From Tridacna crocea (lineage: Eukaryota; Mollusca; Bivalvia; Cardiida; Cardiidae): 64,000 bases of DNA. The notes beneath the pieces were generated by a model that was given only the letters and a program-made list of their open reading frames with translations, ran no database searches and was not told the DNA's origin. The first letter of the stretch is position 1; each line of letters begins with the position of its first letter. Made by a program: the position numbers and the translations under genes. This document shows positions 9,664 through 19,680 of this stretch, piece after piece. The stretch spans positions 29,697,361 through 29,761,360 of the forward strand of contig OX031064.1 in the NCBI GenBank assembly GCA_943736015.1, read 5' to 3'.

Positions 9664-10410
9664 TTCCCTCCTTCTTTGATGAGAAATTTAAAAAAAATAA
9701 TCAACCATCAGAATGCTAAGATGGTAAAAGAAATCTCATTGGTTCAGTTTCAGTTTCATTGATTGGCATAAGCGACAAAGTATATGTCTTAGGCCATTTA
9801 CAATTGAAAAATAAGAAATATGGCAAATACATCTGTGTACATATAAATATTAACAATAGTACATTTTATTAGAATGTGATGACACATCATCACCTTCTTA
9901 TGCCATCCGACAGACTTTTCCAACACGAGTACGCATTACACCCCAGTTTCGAAAAAAAGAAGGTCCTTAAAGATCAATGAACAGACGCCTCTGTATCATT
10001 TGATATGTACGAATAATATGCGAATTAAAAACCATTGAATGCCATTTACACAAAAAATGAATTTCAGAGTTAAATATCGTAGGACTCGCTTTAAATTTGT
10101 ATTTTTTTTTGTTTCGCAGCTTTAATCTGACCTAGTTTGTAAAGTACGTCCCAGATGAAACATCCAAAAACATCCCCAAAACACTTGAAAAATACCCCCA
10201 AACACCCCAAAACACTAGAAAATTACCCCAAACTATGTCATTACACCTCAAAAAACTTTTCTGGCATCTATAACTGCATGCGGAACGCTTAGATCTATAC
10301 ACGATTTTATGGAATTCAGCCATGAACTATTGCTGTTAATTTTAGTATTTTAGGTCTTTGAACCGCTTAAGTTCGAAGTATTTAATGCACTTTGATTAAT
10401 TGTTACTGCG
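9664..10410. other. Unassigned interval with a short minisatellite
   Basis: A degenerate array of CCCCAAAACAC-like units lies at 10146-10232. The 63-codon ORF crossing it is low in complexity and not credible. Otherwise nothing recognised. Confidence 0.5.
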
Positions 10411-10465
10411 TATTCGCGTTGTCTGCGCATGAGAATGCCATCTAGCGGGAGATAATGACATAGGT
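10411..10465 (+). repeat. Family L derivative reduced to its two ends
   Basis: TTGTCTGCGCATG is joined directly to AGAATGCCATCTAGCGGGAG, whereas full copies have ~320 bp between these blocks. Either an internal deletion or the ancestral short form. Confidence 0.65.
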
Positions 10466-10874
10466 GTCTGGGATAGAAACCGAAAGTAGATAACGATTAT
10501 GATCAATAAAGTTAAAATTGGAATGCTGATTACTCCTGTTGTATGGACCCTAAACAGTGGCGACAAGGATATTTCATCCCCTCGCTATACAGTAAATATA
10601 ATCTGAAATATGAAACCCAGGGTAAAATACACCAATTTCGACCGTACTTCGACAGTGGCATTGCTGGATGGAGAATGAGGAATGCGCTAATCTAAGCTCT
10701 AGAGTGGTTTTTATGTAGTGAACAGCATCGATGATGATGACAGCTGATTCTTTTATTATCTCCACGTGGATCTAAGACTTAAAGCCTGCTCTGTAATGTT
10801 GTTGCACCTCAAAAACTTAATGGTAGGACTTTCGACCCATTATTCAAAATAACCTGCAAACCGAAACTTTCATC
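10466..10874. other. Unassigned interval
   Basis: No known repeat of this window is seen. An ORF on the minus strand (10574-10765) has no recognisable motif. The interval lies directly upstream of the gag remnant and could include decayed retrotransposon leader sequence, which I cannot show. Confidence 0.4.
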
Positions 10875-11290
10875 ATGGCAGAACGATTTACGTTCCATTG
10901 TAAGATGCGAAGTGAAAATGAAACTGTAACCCAAAAGTTGGTAGAATCAATGTTGCTGAGTGAACCACGTGAGTTTGGGACAATTTTAGATTTGCTGAGT
11001 GATTTTTTATCAGAATATTACAAACATTGAACATTAATTAGAGAACGTTTTTGTTAGAAGAATAAGTGACTGTGAAAAAGGCAGTTGATGTGGCTGTAAG
11101 TATGGAATTGGTAGAGACTGAAGCATCAAAAACAAAGCTGTCGCACAGTAGTTTAGGGATGGTGAAGCTAACCATGACAGTCAGAATTGTTTTTACAAGA
11201 ATGCCAAGTGTCATAGCTGTAAAAGTCAGGTCATATAAGCAAGATGTCTCCAAAAAGGCCATAAAGAGACCACAGACTATGGAATAACAG
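10875..11290 (+). pseudogene. Decayed Ty3/gypsy-like Gag fragment
   Basis: Three pieces in order resemble a Metaviridae-type Gag. From 10875 an ATG-led piece contains ERFTFHCKMR and TQKLVESM. From about 11070 comes VKKAVDVAVSMELVETEA, like the helical stretch that precedes the zinc knuckles. Then NCFYKNAKCHSC looks like the junction of two CCHC knuckles. A stop near 11026, a change of frame and a stop after the knuckle break the frame, and the conserved knuckle spacing is incomplete. Weak protease-like similarity (RPVWVSIE) follows near 11430. No LTRs are recognisable. Gag packages the retrotransposon RNA in intact elements; this copy cannot make a full protein. Confidence 0.55.
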
Positions 11291-11762
11291 GAGAAGAGAA
11301 ATTAAAGAATGTCCAAAATTTACCCTCTGAATGAACATCAAACTTTGGAGTCTGAAAATTAAAATGAGGGAGAATGGCAAATTTTCACAAGTATATCAAA
11401 GTCAAAATATTGGAAACCAAGACCTGTATGGGTTTCTATTGAGAACAAGTTCAAAACAGGTCTACATATGTAGACTAATTTATATAGTGCAAAAGGTCCA
11501 TACTTTGAATGGGCAACTCCAAAATTGTCCTGTACAGGTTTATCTTTGTTGTCTCTGGCTAATTGGTTGAAGGGCTCCTTGTGTAACCTAACTAGTAAAC
11601 TGAAAGTTGTCAAAATTGATAGAGGCAGTAATATGTCACTGTATCGACCAGTCCTGTGAAAGGTTGCAAGTTCTCTAAAAATCTGAACTAGAATGTTTGA
11701 CTGGTACATTTATATTAAGAGTTAGGAAAAGTATTCTTGTAAGTTGTGTCATAACAAGTCCT
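11291..11762. other. Probable continuation of retrotransposon remnant, no clear domain
   Basis: ORFs on both strands (116 codons minus, 79 codons plus) show no clear domain. On the plus strand a short stretch around 11430 resembles the start of a gypsy protease, but the catalytic DTG/DSG is not visible. Low confidence. Confidence 0.3.
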
Positions 11763-11994
11763 ATCTCTCTACCAAACTACAATATTTTAGACTTCTTCAA
11801 ATTGAGAGTAATTGCAGATGACAAAATAAATGTGACTCAAAAATTGAAATTTGTACCTGGAAGGCTAGAAAACATTGTGGGAAAAGGAAAAAAAAGGAGG
11901 TAACCAGCAATTTGTCCTTTTTCCTGTAATGTCTCAAATGCCTTTTATTGTTAGATTCGTTAAAAGTCGGGGTTGTAAGGTAAAGTGTTAAATT
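11763..11994 (-). mobile_element. Family A MITE (cluster member)
   Basis: CTACCAAACTACAATATTTTAG on the left; the hairpin is decayed (GGAGGTAACCAGCAATTTG); the right side ends GGTAAAGTGTTAA. Confidence 0.75.
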
Positions 11995-12475
11995 TCCTGA
12001 CACTGAGGTTTATATACCATGAGAAAGATGAGACACTGTTGAAAAGGGAGAAAATGGGGGTTGCAAGCATTTTCCTGTCTCTGCTTATGTTTTCTTTGTT
12101 GACTTTTGCCACAAGTGAAACCAGACTTGAAGATTCAATTTTATTCCTTAAATTTTGGTTGAAACTGGGTTTTTCTTACCATGAGAAAGTTGAAAACATT
12201 GTGGCAATGGTAAAAAAGCTGGTAGTAAGCTTTTCTCCTTTTGACAAAATATTTTCACTACTTTTTATCATTATTTACATCAATAAACCCATTACCACAC
12301 AAGCCCTACTCTTGATGACCTTGTGAAAGAAGCCCTAGAAAACATTGTGAGAAAAGGAGAAAAAACAAATTTGAAATTTTTCGTCACTTTTATTTTGTCG
12401 ACTGCAAATGCTTTAAATTTGAATTTGTAAGCCTAAAATATTCTCATTTGGTAATGAGTAAGGCAATATCTATAT
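11995..12475. mobile_element. Family A MITEs, two decayed copies
   Basis: About 11995-12255 holds hairpin-like pieces (GAAAACATTGTGGCAATGG; AAAGCTGGTAGTAAGC). From 12287 a + copy starts AACCCATTACCACACAAG, loses the hairpin after GAGAAAAGGAGAAAA, and ends CTCATTTGGTAATGAGTAA. Confidence 0.6.
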
Positions 12476-12570
12476 TTGTTTGCTGCAAATGCTTTCAAAT
12501 TTGACAGTAAAAAATTATCTTACCAGGTAAACAATTATTTTCAAAAAATTCTGTCCAGGATGTTGGAAAT

Positions 12571-12802
12571 AATAGTTCTTGGAAGATTACCACACAATGA
12601 TGACCTTTAACGTCTCTGAAAGAGAAAGCTTTTGAAAACATTGTGGGAAACGGTGAAAAAGTTGGTTACCAGCATTTTCTCCTTTTCCCACAATGTTTTC
12701 CACCCTATCAAAGAAAAATCATTTGAGCCACACTGAAATTGTCATCTGCAAATACTTTCAATTCAGACAGATCTGAAATTTTGTTGTGTGGTAAAGGATT
12801 TG
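12571..12802 (+). mobile_element. Family A MITE (cluster member)
   Basis: ATTACCACACAATGATGACC at the left, the hairpin with GTTGGTTACCAGCATTTTC, and TTGTTGTGTGGTAAAGGATT at the right. The terminal TTAA is mutated on both sides. Confidence 0.75.
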
Positions 12803-12931
12803 ATAAACAAGATAACAAAAAAGTGCCAAGGGAAACCATTATTCAACCAAGGAATGTGCCCTCTTTCCATAATGTTTTACATCTAAAAGGTGAATGAATA
12901 GAGCTGGGGAAACAATAAACATGCTTAACTC

Positions 12932-13056
12932 TTTTCCACACAGTCCTTAGGTTTGAAGACCCTGAAGAGAAAGGCTTTTGAAAACATTGTGGGAAAAGAA
13001 AGAATTGTTGGTAACCAGCATTTTGTTCTTTTCCCATATCTTTTTCAAATCTTTAC
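12932..13056 (+). mobile_element. Family A MITE, truncated after the hairpin
   Basis: Starts TTAACTCTTTTCCACACAG, keeps AAAACATTGTGGGAAAAGAA and TTGGTAACCAGCATTTTG, and stops after CCCATATCTTTTTCAAA, where the next copy begins. Confidence 0.75.
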
Positions 13057-13275
13057 CCTTCACCAAACAATCCCTGGTTTTTATGACCCTGAGATAGAAG
13101 CCTTTTGAAAACATTGCTGGAAAAGGAGAAAATGTTGGTAACCAGCATTTTCTCCTTTTCTCACAGTGTTTTCTACTCTGTCATAAAACTACACTTCATC
13201 TGTATCACTGTTAGATTTGTTGCCTGCAGATGCTATCAATTTGGAAAGGTCTAAACTGTTTGTGTGGGAAAGGGT
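13057..13275 (+). mobile_element. Family A MITE (cluster member)
   Basis: CCCTTCACCAAACAATCCCT start, a full hairpin, and a right end reading GTGGGAAAGGGTTAG. Confidence 0.8.
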
Positions 13276-13276
13276 T

Positions 13277-13375
13277 AGATACTGGATTTGTGCCCAATTT
13301 TGTTTGTCATCTGCAAATGCTTTTAATTTGGACTGGTTTAAAACTTTGCTGTGCTGCAAAGATTTAAATAGTTGT
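13277..13375 (+). mobile_element. Family A right-end fragment
   Basis: TTGTCATCTGCAAATGCTTT and the GGACTGGTTTAAAAC stretch without a hairpin. Confidence 0.6.
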
Positions 13376-13435
13376 TTATAGGAATATAATACTGATCGAA
13401 TTGATAGAAAGTGTTATATAATTTCATGTATGGAC

Positions 13436-13482
13436 ATTGTTTTCTATTTAATTAACCTGTTTTCTATTTAATTAACCTGTTA
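13436..13482 (+). repeat. Short tandem duplication
   Basis: TTTTCTATTTAATTAACCTG occurs twice in a row. Confidence 0.8.
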
Positions 13483-13528
13483 GAATATTATTTCTTTGAA
13501 TAACTCAGCTCATATCCTGTTTTTAATG

Positions 13529-13965
13529 TCTGTCAAAGTCTGACCTGGAATCTGCTCTGGCAGATCTGGAATCTGCTTAGACCAAATTAGAATTATAATT
13601 TTGTGTAGACCAAAATAGATTCTTTTCAAAAAAATTTAATCATATTAATTCACATGTGTTTAGCCTACAACTGAGATTCTTTGTTTTCCACATTGCTTTT
13701 TTTTTAAAGTGCAAAAAGTTTTAAAAAAATTTTACTCAGAATTTCTATTTAAAACTTCTTTTATGTTGGTGTTTAAGTTAAATAAGATGGTTCATATGTA
13801 GTTGCACCATCTTACACAAGAAAATATTCCAATTTGGTATAGACAGATTTTGGAGCTGCCTTGGCAAACTGGACCCTTATTTTAGTCTGGGCAGAATTCT
13901 AGTCTGGTCTAGGCAGATTCCATATCTGTCTAGATTCCAGTTTCGACTACAACATATATATATAT
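13529..13965 (-). mobile_element. Family J element, copy 2
   Basis: An inverted-repeat element matching 40527-40978 in opposite orientation. Ends carry GGAATCTGC..GGCAGATCTGGAATCT and GATTCCAGTTTCGACTACAA. The internal sequence is AT rich and shared between copies. No coding. Confidence 0.7.
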
Positions 13966-13981
13966 CCATGTACACATTATC

Positions 13982-14209
13982 TTAACTCATTACCAAACAA
14001 AAAAATTTTAGGCTTGTCCAAATCGAAAGCATTTGCAGACGACAAAATAAAAGTGACTGAAAATTTGAAATTTGTTTTGTGAAGGATAGAAAGCATTGAG
14101 GAAAAGGAGAAAATGCTGGTTACCAGCATTTTCTCCTTTTCCCACAATATTTTCTAAAGGCTTCTTTCTCAGGGGCGTCTAAAGTAGGGATTGTGTGGTA
14201 ATGGATTAA
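13982..14209 (-). mobile_element. Family A MITE, complete
   Basis: TTAACTCATTACCAAAC to GTGGTAATGGATTAA, with a full hairpin (GCTGGTTACCAGC centre). This copy shows the intact sequence across the site where the 2.8-kb transposon split copy 1. Confidence 0.92.
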
Positions 14210-14465
14210 GCTTCCATATAGACTTTCAAGTTCACCTGCAATATTCCAACAAAGTTAACTATGATCATGGTGCTGTAAATATTGGATTCTGTTCTTTGCA
14301 TAAAAGATTATATCACTATATCAAGTCAAAATGATGATGATGAGTCAGTGTTGAATAGACAAGCCAAAATAGATATTAAATTGAGTCAGGAAAGAAAAGC
14401 GTTTTTTATTTCAAGATGAAGCTGAATAATTTTATTTTAGGGTTAATGAGGATCTCATGCAGCCT

Positions 14466-14758
14466 TCCAAAAGGAAAGCCCGCCCGGGTGGCTCAGTGGT
14501 GAGCGTGTCGGACTCATGACCTGGTGGTTGTGAGTTCGATACCCGGTTGAGGCGAACTTTCTTTCCTGCGTATTTTCGCCTCTCACCTTTGCTGAAGCAT
14601 GTGAGAAAAGTAGTCGGTAGCTTTGGAAAGAAAGTAGTGTAAGTACTGATGTGAGAAAGCCAGGAAACACATGTGCGTCACCGACCGCCATGATATGACC
14701 TTAGCTGTTAAAGTGGCGTTAAACCCCAATACAACCAACCAACCAATCCAAAAGGAAG
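14466..14758 (+). mobile_element. tRNA-derived SINE, type F, copy 1, with target duplication
   Basis: The body at 14479-14746 starts GCCCGGGTGGCTCAGTGG (A-box region) with a B-box GAGTTCGATACCC, then a unique region, then GTTAAAGTGGCGTTAAACCC and an (AACC)n tail. It is flanked by TCCAAAAGGAA direct repeats (from 14466 and from 14747). Such duplications come from LINE-encoded endonuclease. Second copy at 30195-30494. Confidence 0.9.
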
Positions 14759-14971
14759 ATGGAGTTCATAGTGCATGTTCCTAAACCTAAAACAAAAAAG
14801 GCTTGTAGTCCTGACTTGGTATTGTCAAGTTTTATAGGAAATTCACTCCAAATTACAGTAATTGAACCCTTGACATATTTGTTGAAAAGCCAAAAAATCA
14901 CGAGTTTGGACTAAGAAATTTGAACAAGCTTGTGAAAAAGTGAAAAAAAAACAACACTTAGTTCTTTAGAT
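14759..14971. other. Unassigned interval
   Basis: Nothing recognised. Confidence 0.4.
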
Positions 14972-15823
14972 ATACTGGTGCATAATCAATCCAAACAACC
15001 CATCGGGTCGGAATAAAAAGCAGACAATATAGAACATAGAGTTAAGCAGAAAATATACATAAAGAATGGTAATGGAACAGGTGATAAAACTCTGACAATG
15101 TAGATGAATAAGGGCTACATGCAAAACGCAAAAGTTCAAGGTACTCAGAAATACCCGACTTTCCTTCTGGTTATTGGCTAAATATCTTTTCATTTAAAAC
15201 AAGATTTCTTTAAACATTTACTTATTTGAAACCCCCCCCCCCCACACACACTCACTATTCATTGCTTTAGGACAAAAATGATGAAAACAGGTACCTATTT
15301 TCAAAAGCTACGCCAGGTAAAATATACAGTATAATTAATCCATTTTTATGTTTTGTATGGTCCAAATAAAGACGGTAGATGCATTTCAGTCAAAGTAATT
15401 CTCTCGGAGACATAAATAACACTTTATGTTTAGTCTACATTCAGTTTAAAATGTATGGACCATGATGAAAGGAAACTTAAGTAACAGCACTCCCTTTATA
15501 CACCGATTTGTAAATAAATGCAATTGAACTAATTGGTATAACGTGCTGAATTGAGATATAATCAATGAAAATTTTATCAAAGTCTATTTACTCATTTAAC
15601 AGGTATTTCAGAAAACCTTCTTGAACGTTTTTGTCTTCGTTTTGTATATAACCCTTCTTTTTCTATATATTGTCTACAGGTGTGTTATTACCTGTTCCAT
15701 TACCCTTTTTTGTGTATTTTGTCTGCTTAACTCTATGTTGAATATTTTCTGCGTTTTTTACAGTTCCAAAGCTATATGTAGACCTGTGTTCAATAAAGTT
15801 AAAAATCAACATTTATACTGGTA
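14972..15823. repeat. Large inverted repeat (~850 bp) with a poly-C/CA tract inside
   Basis: Sequence at about 15018-15110 (ACATAGAGTTAAGCAG, GGTAATGGAACAGGTGAT) reappears inverted at about 15655-15750 (ACCTGTTCCATTACC, CTGCTTAACTCTATGTTG). Weaker similarity extends to both edges. A C12 run followed by CA repeats lies at 15232-15252. Possibly a foldback DNA element; no coding. Confidence 0.6.
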
Positions 15824-15841
15824 ATTGCTGGGCTGACTATA

Positions 15842-16577
15842 AAAAATTAAAGCGTTGAGAGTGCTGAAGTGGTATTTGTCAAGGAAACCCATTGTGTTGA
15901 ATTAATAGTTTGAAAGAAACAGAGACATATTGTTCAAATATTGGCTTAAAAGTCAACCCACTAAGCAAATGAATACCTAAGTTTCGGTTTAAGGGAGAGT
16001 ATTCATGACAAAGTTTGGTTTATTTTTGTATAAGTGGTCTCCCTTTGATCATTAGGAGTAAGCAGGAGTAACGCCCCTTGACAGTAGGATGCAAAACAAA
16101 TAGAGAGAAAAATCCTGTTGATATATCGAACAAAATTAAGTTTGTTCCTGAAAACTATAATTTTAAAATATCTCTAGCCTTTTACATTTAATTTCCAACA
16201 TTACTATCAATTACCTCAATCTATAAATATTCATGAGCAATCAAATGGAGTAGCGCGCAATCATAGGACGAACAAGCCTTGGAACGAATTAGTTTTGGAA
16301 CGAAAGTTGGCAAATTTGTATCCTTGGGCCAATAAAAGGCTATGAGCGAGAGAAGCTATTTTCAATAAAAAACAAATATCTCAATGATCTATGGCCTTGC
16401 CCAATGTATTTTAATATGCCATTTCAAATTACATATCTAAGTGCCACCGTAAAACTCATTTGCCTGAGAAAAAATGAGTTTAACTGGATTTATTTCCTTC
16501 GGCTTTGCACAAAATAAGATACAAATTCAATCTTGAACTCATAGTGGTATTGTCTTTGACAAATACCACAAAAATTA
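15842..16577 (-). mobile_element. Family G element, copy 3, with exact 8-bp target duplication
   Basis: The body is 15850-16569 (720 bp), inverted relative to 5796-6537. AAAAATTA flanks it at 15842-15849 and 16570-16577. The 8-bp duplication supports a hAT-like mechanism. The inner motif GTGGTATTTGTC occurs at both ends in inverted orientation, but about 20 bp inset at one end. Confidence 0.8.
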
Positions 16578-16758
16578 CAAGAATTTGAGAAAAAGATGTT
16601 ACCAACCTCAGATGAATGAAATTTTTTAATGAATTGATCCAGTGTTAAAACCTAGTAGCAAATTTCTACCATTACCTTCTATTAGTACTTTCAGTACTAT
16701 TATATAAAATCTAAATGTCCCTAGACAAAGTGTCCAAAGATTACCTCAAAAAAGTACC
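16578..16758. other. Unassigned interval
   Basis: Nothing recognised between the G element and the hAT element. Confidence 0.4.
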
Positions 16759-16964
16759 TTAGTGAATAGAGCTGGGACGGGTAGAAATTTTGTACCCGGG
16801 TACCCGTGGCCGTATTACCCGCGGGTACTCGAGTACCCGATGTTATTACTTCCCATTAAATGAAACATCAGTAGTTGTATATCTTTATGCATCCTGGCAC
16901 TTGCACATGTACCAATACATGAAAACAACTAAACAAGGCTTCAGGTAGCCAAGCTTCGTCAAAA

Positions 16965-17620
16965 ACCCGAGTTTGGCAGTTCTTTGGTGTTTTGCAAGAC
17001 AAACAAAGGACAAAGTGTAACATTTGCAGTGTTCCCATTTAAGCAAAATTGTTGCGTAAATCACGTTGTAGATCTAGAATTGTAATTCACGAATGAAAAA
17101 AAAAACGTAAAAAACTTCATTATCCACTAAACTTGTGTTAAATGACGGGATTTGACGTTACTTGCTGCCCTTATTGATAATTTATTATCAAATCAGGGGG
17201 AAAACCCTATCCATGAATCAAAACACATGAAAAAATACGCAGTGCAGAAAACACGGAAACCCATGACACAACACAATGTTTCTTTCGACAATGTCCGATC
17301 AGAGTCACTTCAGACCGTCTTTTCAGCTTTTTAATGACTTTAAACAATAACTTTCCAGTTATCTTAATATAACATACTTTTGTGGTGCAAAACATCATTA
17401 TTGATTACTTAACTTCTAGTTTGGAACCATTATTGTCGTACCCTCTAATATGAAACCTTAGCCTAGAGGCCCTACCTCCAGAATTACACCTTAGGGGGTA
17501 AGTGTACCCTTCAAATAAAAAGTTAGTGTGAACACTGATTTGCGATATAGAACTTAGCTACCAAGAGGGGAGGGTGGTGCCTTATCCATGAAAAGCACAT
17601 TGAGTTAAACACCCTATGAA
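16965..17620 (+). pseudogene. BED-type zinc finger fossil, split by an insertion
   Basis: From 16965 one frame reads TRVWQFFGVLQDKQRTKCNIC: the W-x-F-F and C-x2-C of a BED finger, the DNA-binding domain found at the N-terminus of many hAT transposases. The inserted element (17027-17537) breaks it directly at the second cysteine codon. After the insertion the frame resumes with ELSYQEG and later an H-x3-H followed by KHP-like residues, with stop codons. Family resemblance is by motif only. Confidence 0.55.
17027..17537. mobile_element. hAT-like MITE nested in the hAT element
   Basis: Ends are CAGTGTTCCC and GTGTGAACACTG (imperfectly inverted). ATTTG is repeated at the two borders (17022-17026 and 17538-17542). 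The host reading frame continues across the borders, so this really is an insertion. The ends resemble the smaller element at 56814-56977. Confidence 0.65.
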
Positions 17621-17949
17621 GCTAAGGAAGCGATCCGGCAACAACCTCGCAGAGTCAGCTAAACCATGAATAGCGATACAAAGCAAACTCGGTGGTAAAA
17701 TATACACCACATTCACATCAATCTATGTTTTTTATTCCAAATTTCCTGTCAATGTATGCACGTAAATCTATATATTTTTTAAACTTTCCGCCTTTTATGC
17801 TTTTAATTACCGGGTACCCGGGTAATGATTTAGTACCCGGGTACCGGCGTTACCCTACCCGATACCCGGGTACTCGAGTACTCGTCACAGCTCTATTAGT
17901 GAATAATAAACTCAAGTCTTAACTGATAATGGAGTTCTGTAGAAGAGTT

Positions 17950-18408
17950 TCACGAAGTTCGTAAGCGTTTGAGATATACAATGTACATGTAATTACACAA
18001 ATTCATCAAAGTTCTTTTGTTCTTTGTCGACATAATATTTTTGAATCTATAGATAATTGGATTTGATGCATTCTTAAAATGTTTGATTCTGAGAGCTGAG
18101 AATTTCGGACAATACAATAAAAAATGGTATTCATTTTCAATACATCCATTGTTACAAATTTGACAAAATCTTTCCTCTTGTGGCTTATAGACAAAACGAT
18201 CAGCTTCAATTTCTAACTTATGTGAACTTAGTCTAAAAGCAGCAGATGTATGAATGAACTTTATGTTCTGGAGATTCTCTAAATAAAACTCAATGCAAAA
18301 TTCTGTTTTAAATTTACAACACATAGATCGAGACAATTTTGGCATGTTATTGATTCCTTCTGCCCAGTTTTGAATAAACTGATCACGCAATCTTTCTTTG
18401 AATAAAGA
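17950..18408 (-). pseudogene. 3' end of a non-LTR retrotransposon ORF2 (reverse transcriptase C-terminus)
   Basis: The minus-strand frame ends at 17950 and is open for about 150 codons; an in-frame stop lies just upstream. It contains FRLSSHKLEIE, then KPQEERFCQIC and NEYHFLLYC: a C-x2-C...H-x4-C zinc-binding pattern typical of the region after the reverse transcriptase in animal Jockey/CR1-like LINEs. The product of an intact element copies RNA into DNA at a nicked target; this fragment has neither the endonuclease nor the polymerase. 5'-truncated copies are the normal outcome of LINE insertion. Confidence 0.75.
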
Positions 18409-19352
18409 TTAATAGTTAAACTTGATTATTATATGCGATTCAAATATTAGTAAGACCTAAACGGTCAATGATATCATCTTGGTAAAGAGATCAAACTACA
18501 CACTTTTTGCAACGACGCGGCCGAGCATATGCTTGGTGGGCTTTCCTGCAATATATTCGCTTCATTAGCAGTTCATTGAATTAAATTTTCTCTTAACCAA
18601 AGAAATCTTCCCCACCAATTCCATACATCGTTATTAAAAGCAGGGAGATAATTCATTACTCTTTAACGCAAACAGGCGCGTGTCCCTTTTGAAATCTCGT
18701 CCGGTCCGAGATTTTATCTCGCACAAATTGCTACGCGATGAGAAAGGCGAGTTAACTACAGATAGAAAACCGTGTAATTTGTCCCCCAATTAGTCTGAAC
18801 CAGATTGTATCGACTTATTTTTGGATTTGCTGAAAACCCGAGTCAATCATTGATACACGTGAATGATAACAATGTAATGATAGGTTATCATCACGACAAA
18901 TAGGGGGAGAAAGCAATTTTTCAAAATGGCGGCAATATTTCGAAAAAAATTATAGATTTTATTTGTTTGAGAGAAGAAAGTGTTTCCATACTACATTTTC
19001 TTTAAAGAGGGCCAATCTTCTTTTCTTTTCTTTTTAAATATATATAATTATATTACTTTTTTTTTTAAGTTTTACGTGTGTGTCTGTGTGTGTGGTAGGT
19101 AAAGTGGTTGGTGGGGGGGGGGCGCTTGGGGTACAGGTCTGTTATGAGGTTTACACCATTTTCCTTGTTATGTCCGCCGTCATTTAAGTCTTCAAACTTA
19201 AAAAGTGATCGCCTTGCAAAATAACGGTCCACTCTTTTTTCGTCTTGCATTAGAAAACTTTTACATATATTGTGGCAATAAGAAAATAGTGTTCCCAACG
19301 GAAACAGTCATGAATTTCTTTTAGGTATATGAATGTAGAGAACTTTGTTTTT
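18409..19352. other. Unassigned interval
   Basis: No gene seen. Contains a TG-rich tract (19076-19100) and a G run near 19113. No repeat family of this window recognised. Confidence 0.5.
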
Positions 19353-19451
19353 CCATGGAGGTATGAAAAAAACCTAATCACACTGTATGAGGCGGAGGCG
19401 GAGCGGTTTCATACAGTGCGATTAAGTTTCTTTTTTTTTCATGCCTCTATT
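19353..19451. repeat. ~100-bp hairpin element
   Basis: CCATGGAGGTATGAAAAAAA and AATCACACTGTATGA are mirrored by TCATACAGTGCGATT and TTTTCATGCCTCTA. The loop is GC rich (GGCGGAGGCGGAGCGG). Single copy in the window. Confidence 0.65.
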
Positions 19452-19680
19452 TAAGCACAAATAATTCTCTCCAAAAAGTTGAAAATAAGATTGTTAGGAC
19501 CCAGGAAAGTGACAATGGGGTTAAACTCTCTCTTCGAATTTACTGTTCGATATTTGTTCAGTGTTCAGAGAAAATAAATTTAGCTAGCAATTTGAAAATC
19601 GGACTGGATATAAAATCAGTCGGGGGAAAAAAATGTGGAATCTCGTATACAATCCTATATTTACATTAGTTTTACTGCAA

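Larger units (their letters stand above)
16759..17903 (+). mobile_element. hAT-type transposon remnant with 8-bp target duplication
   Basis: The body is 16767-17895 (1,129 bp) between TTAGTGAA repeats (16759-16766, 17896-17903). The terminal inverted repeats read TAGAGCTGGGACGGGTA and TAGAGCTGTGACGAGTA (15 of 17 match). Subterminal zones carry several TACCCGGGTACC motifs. Between them is a short decayed BED zinc-finger-like coding stretch (see separate entry), split by a smaller element. The transposase core is absent. Confidence 0.85.

Noticed and set aside
11359-11709. 116-codon minus ORF
   Set aside because: Antisense to a gypsy-like remnant; no domain and AT-biased composition.
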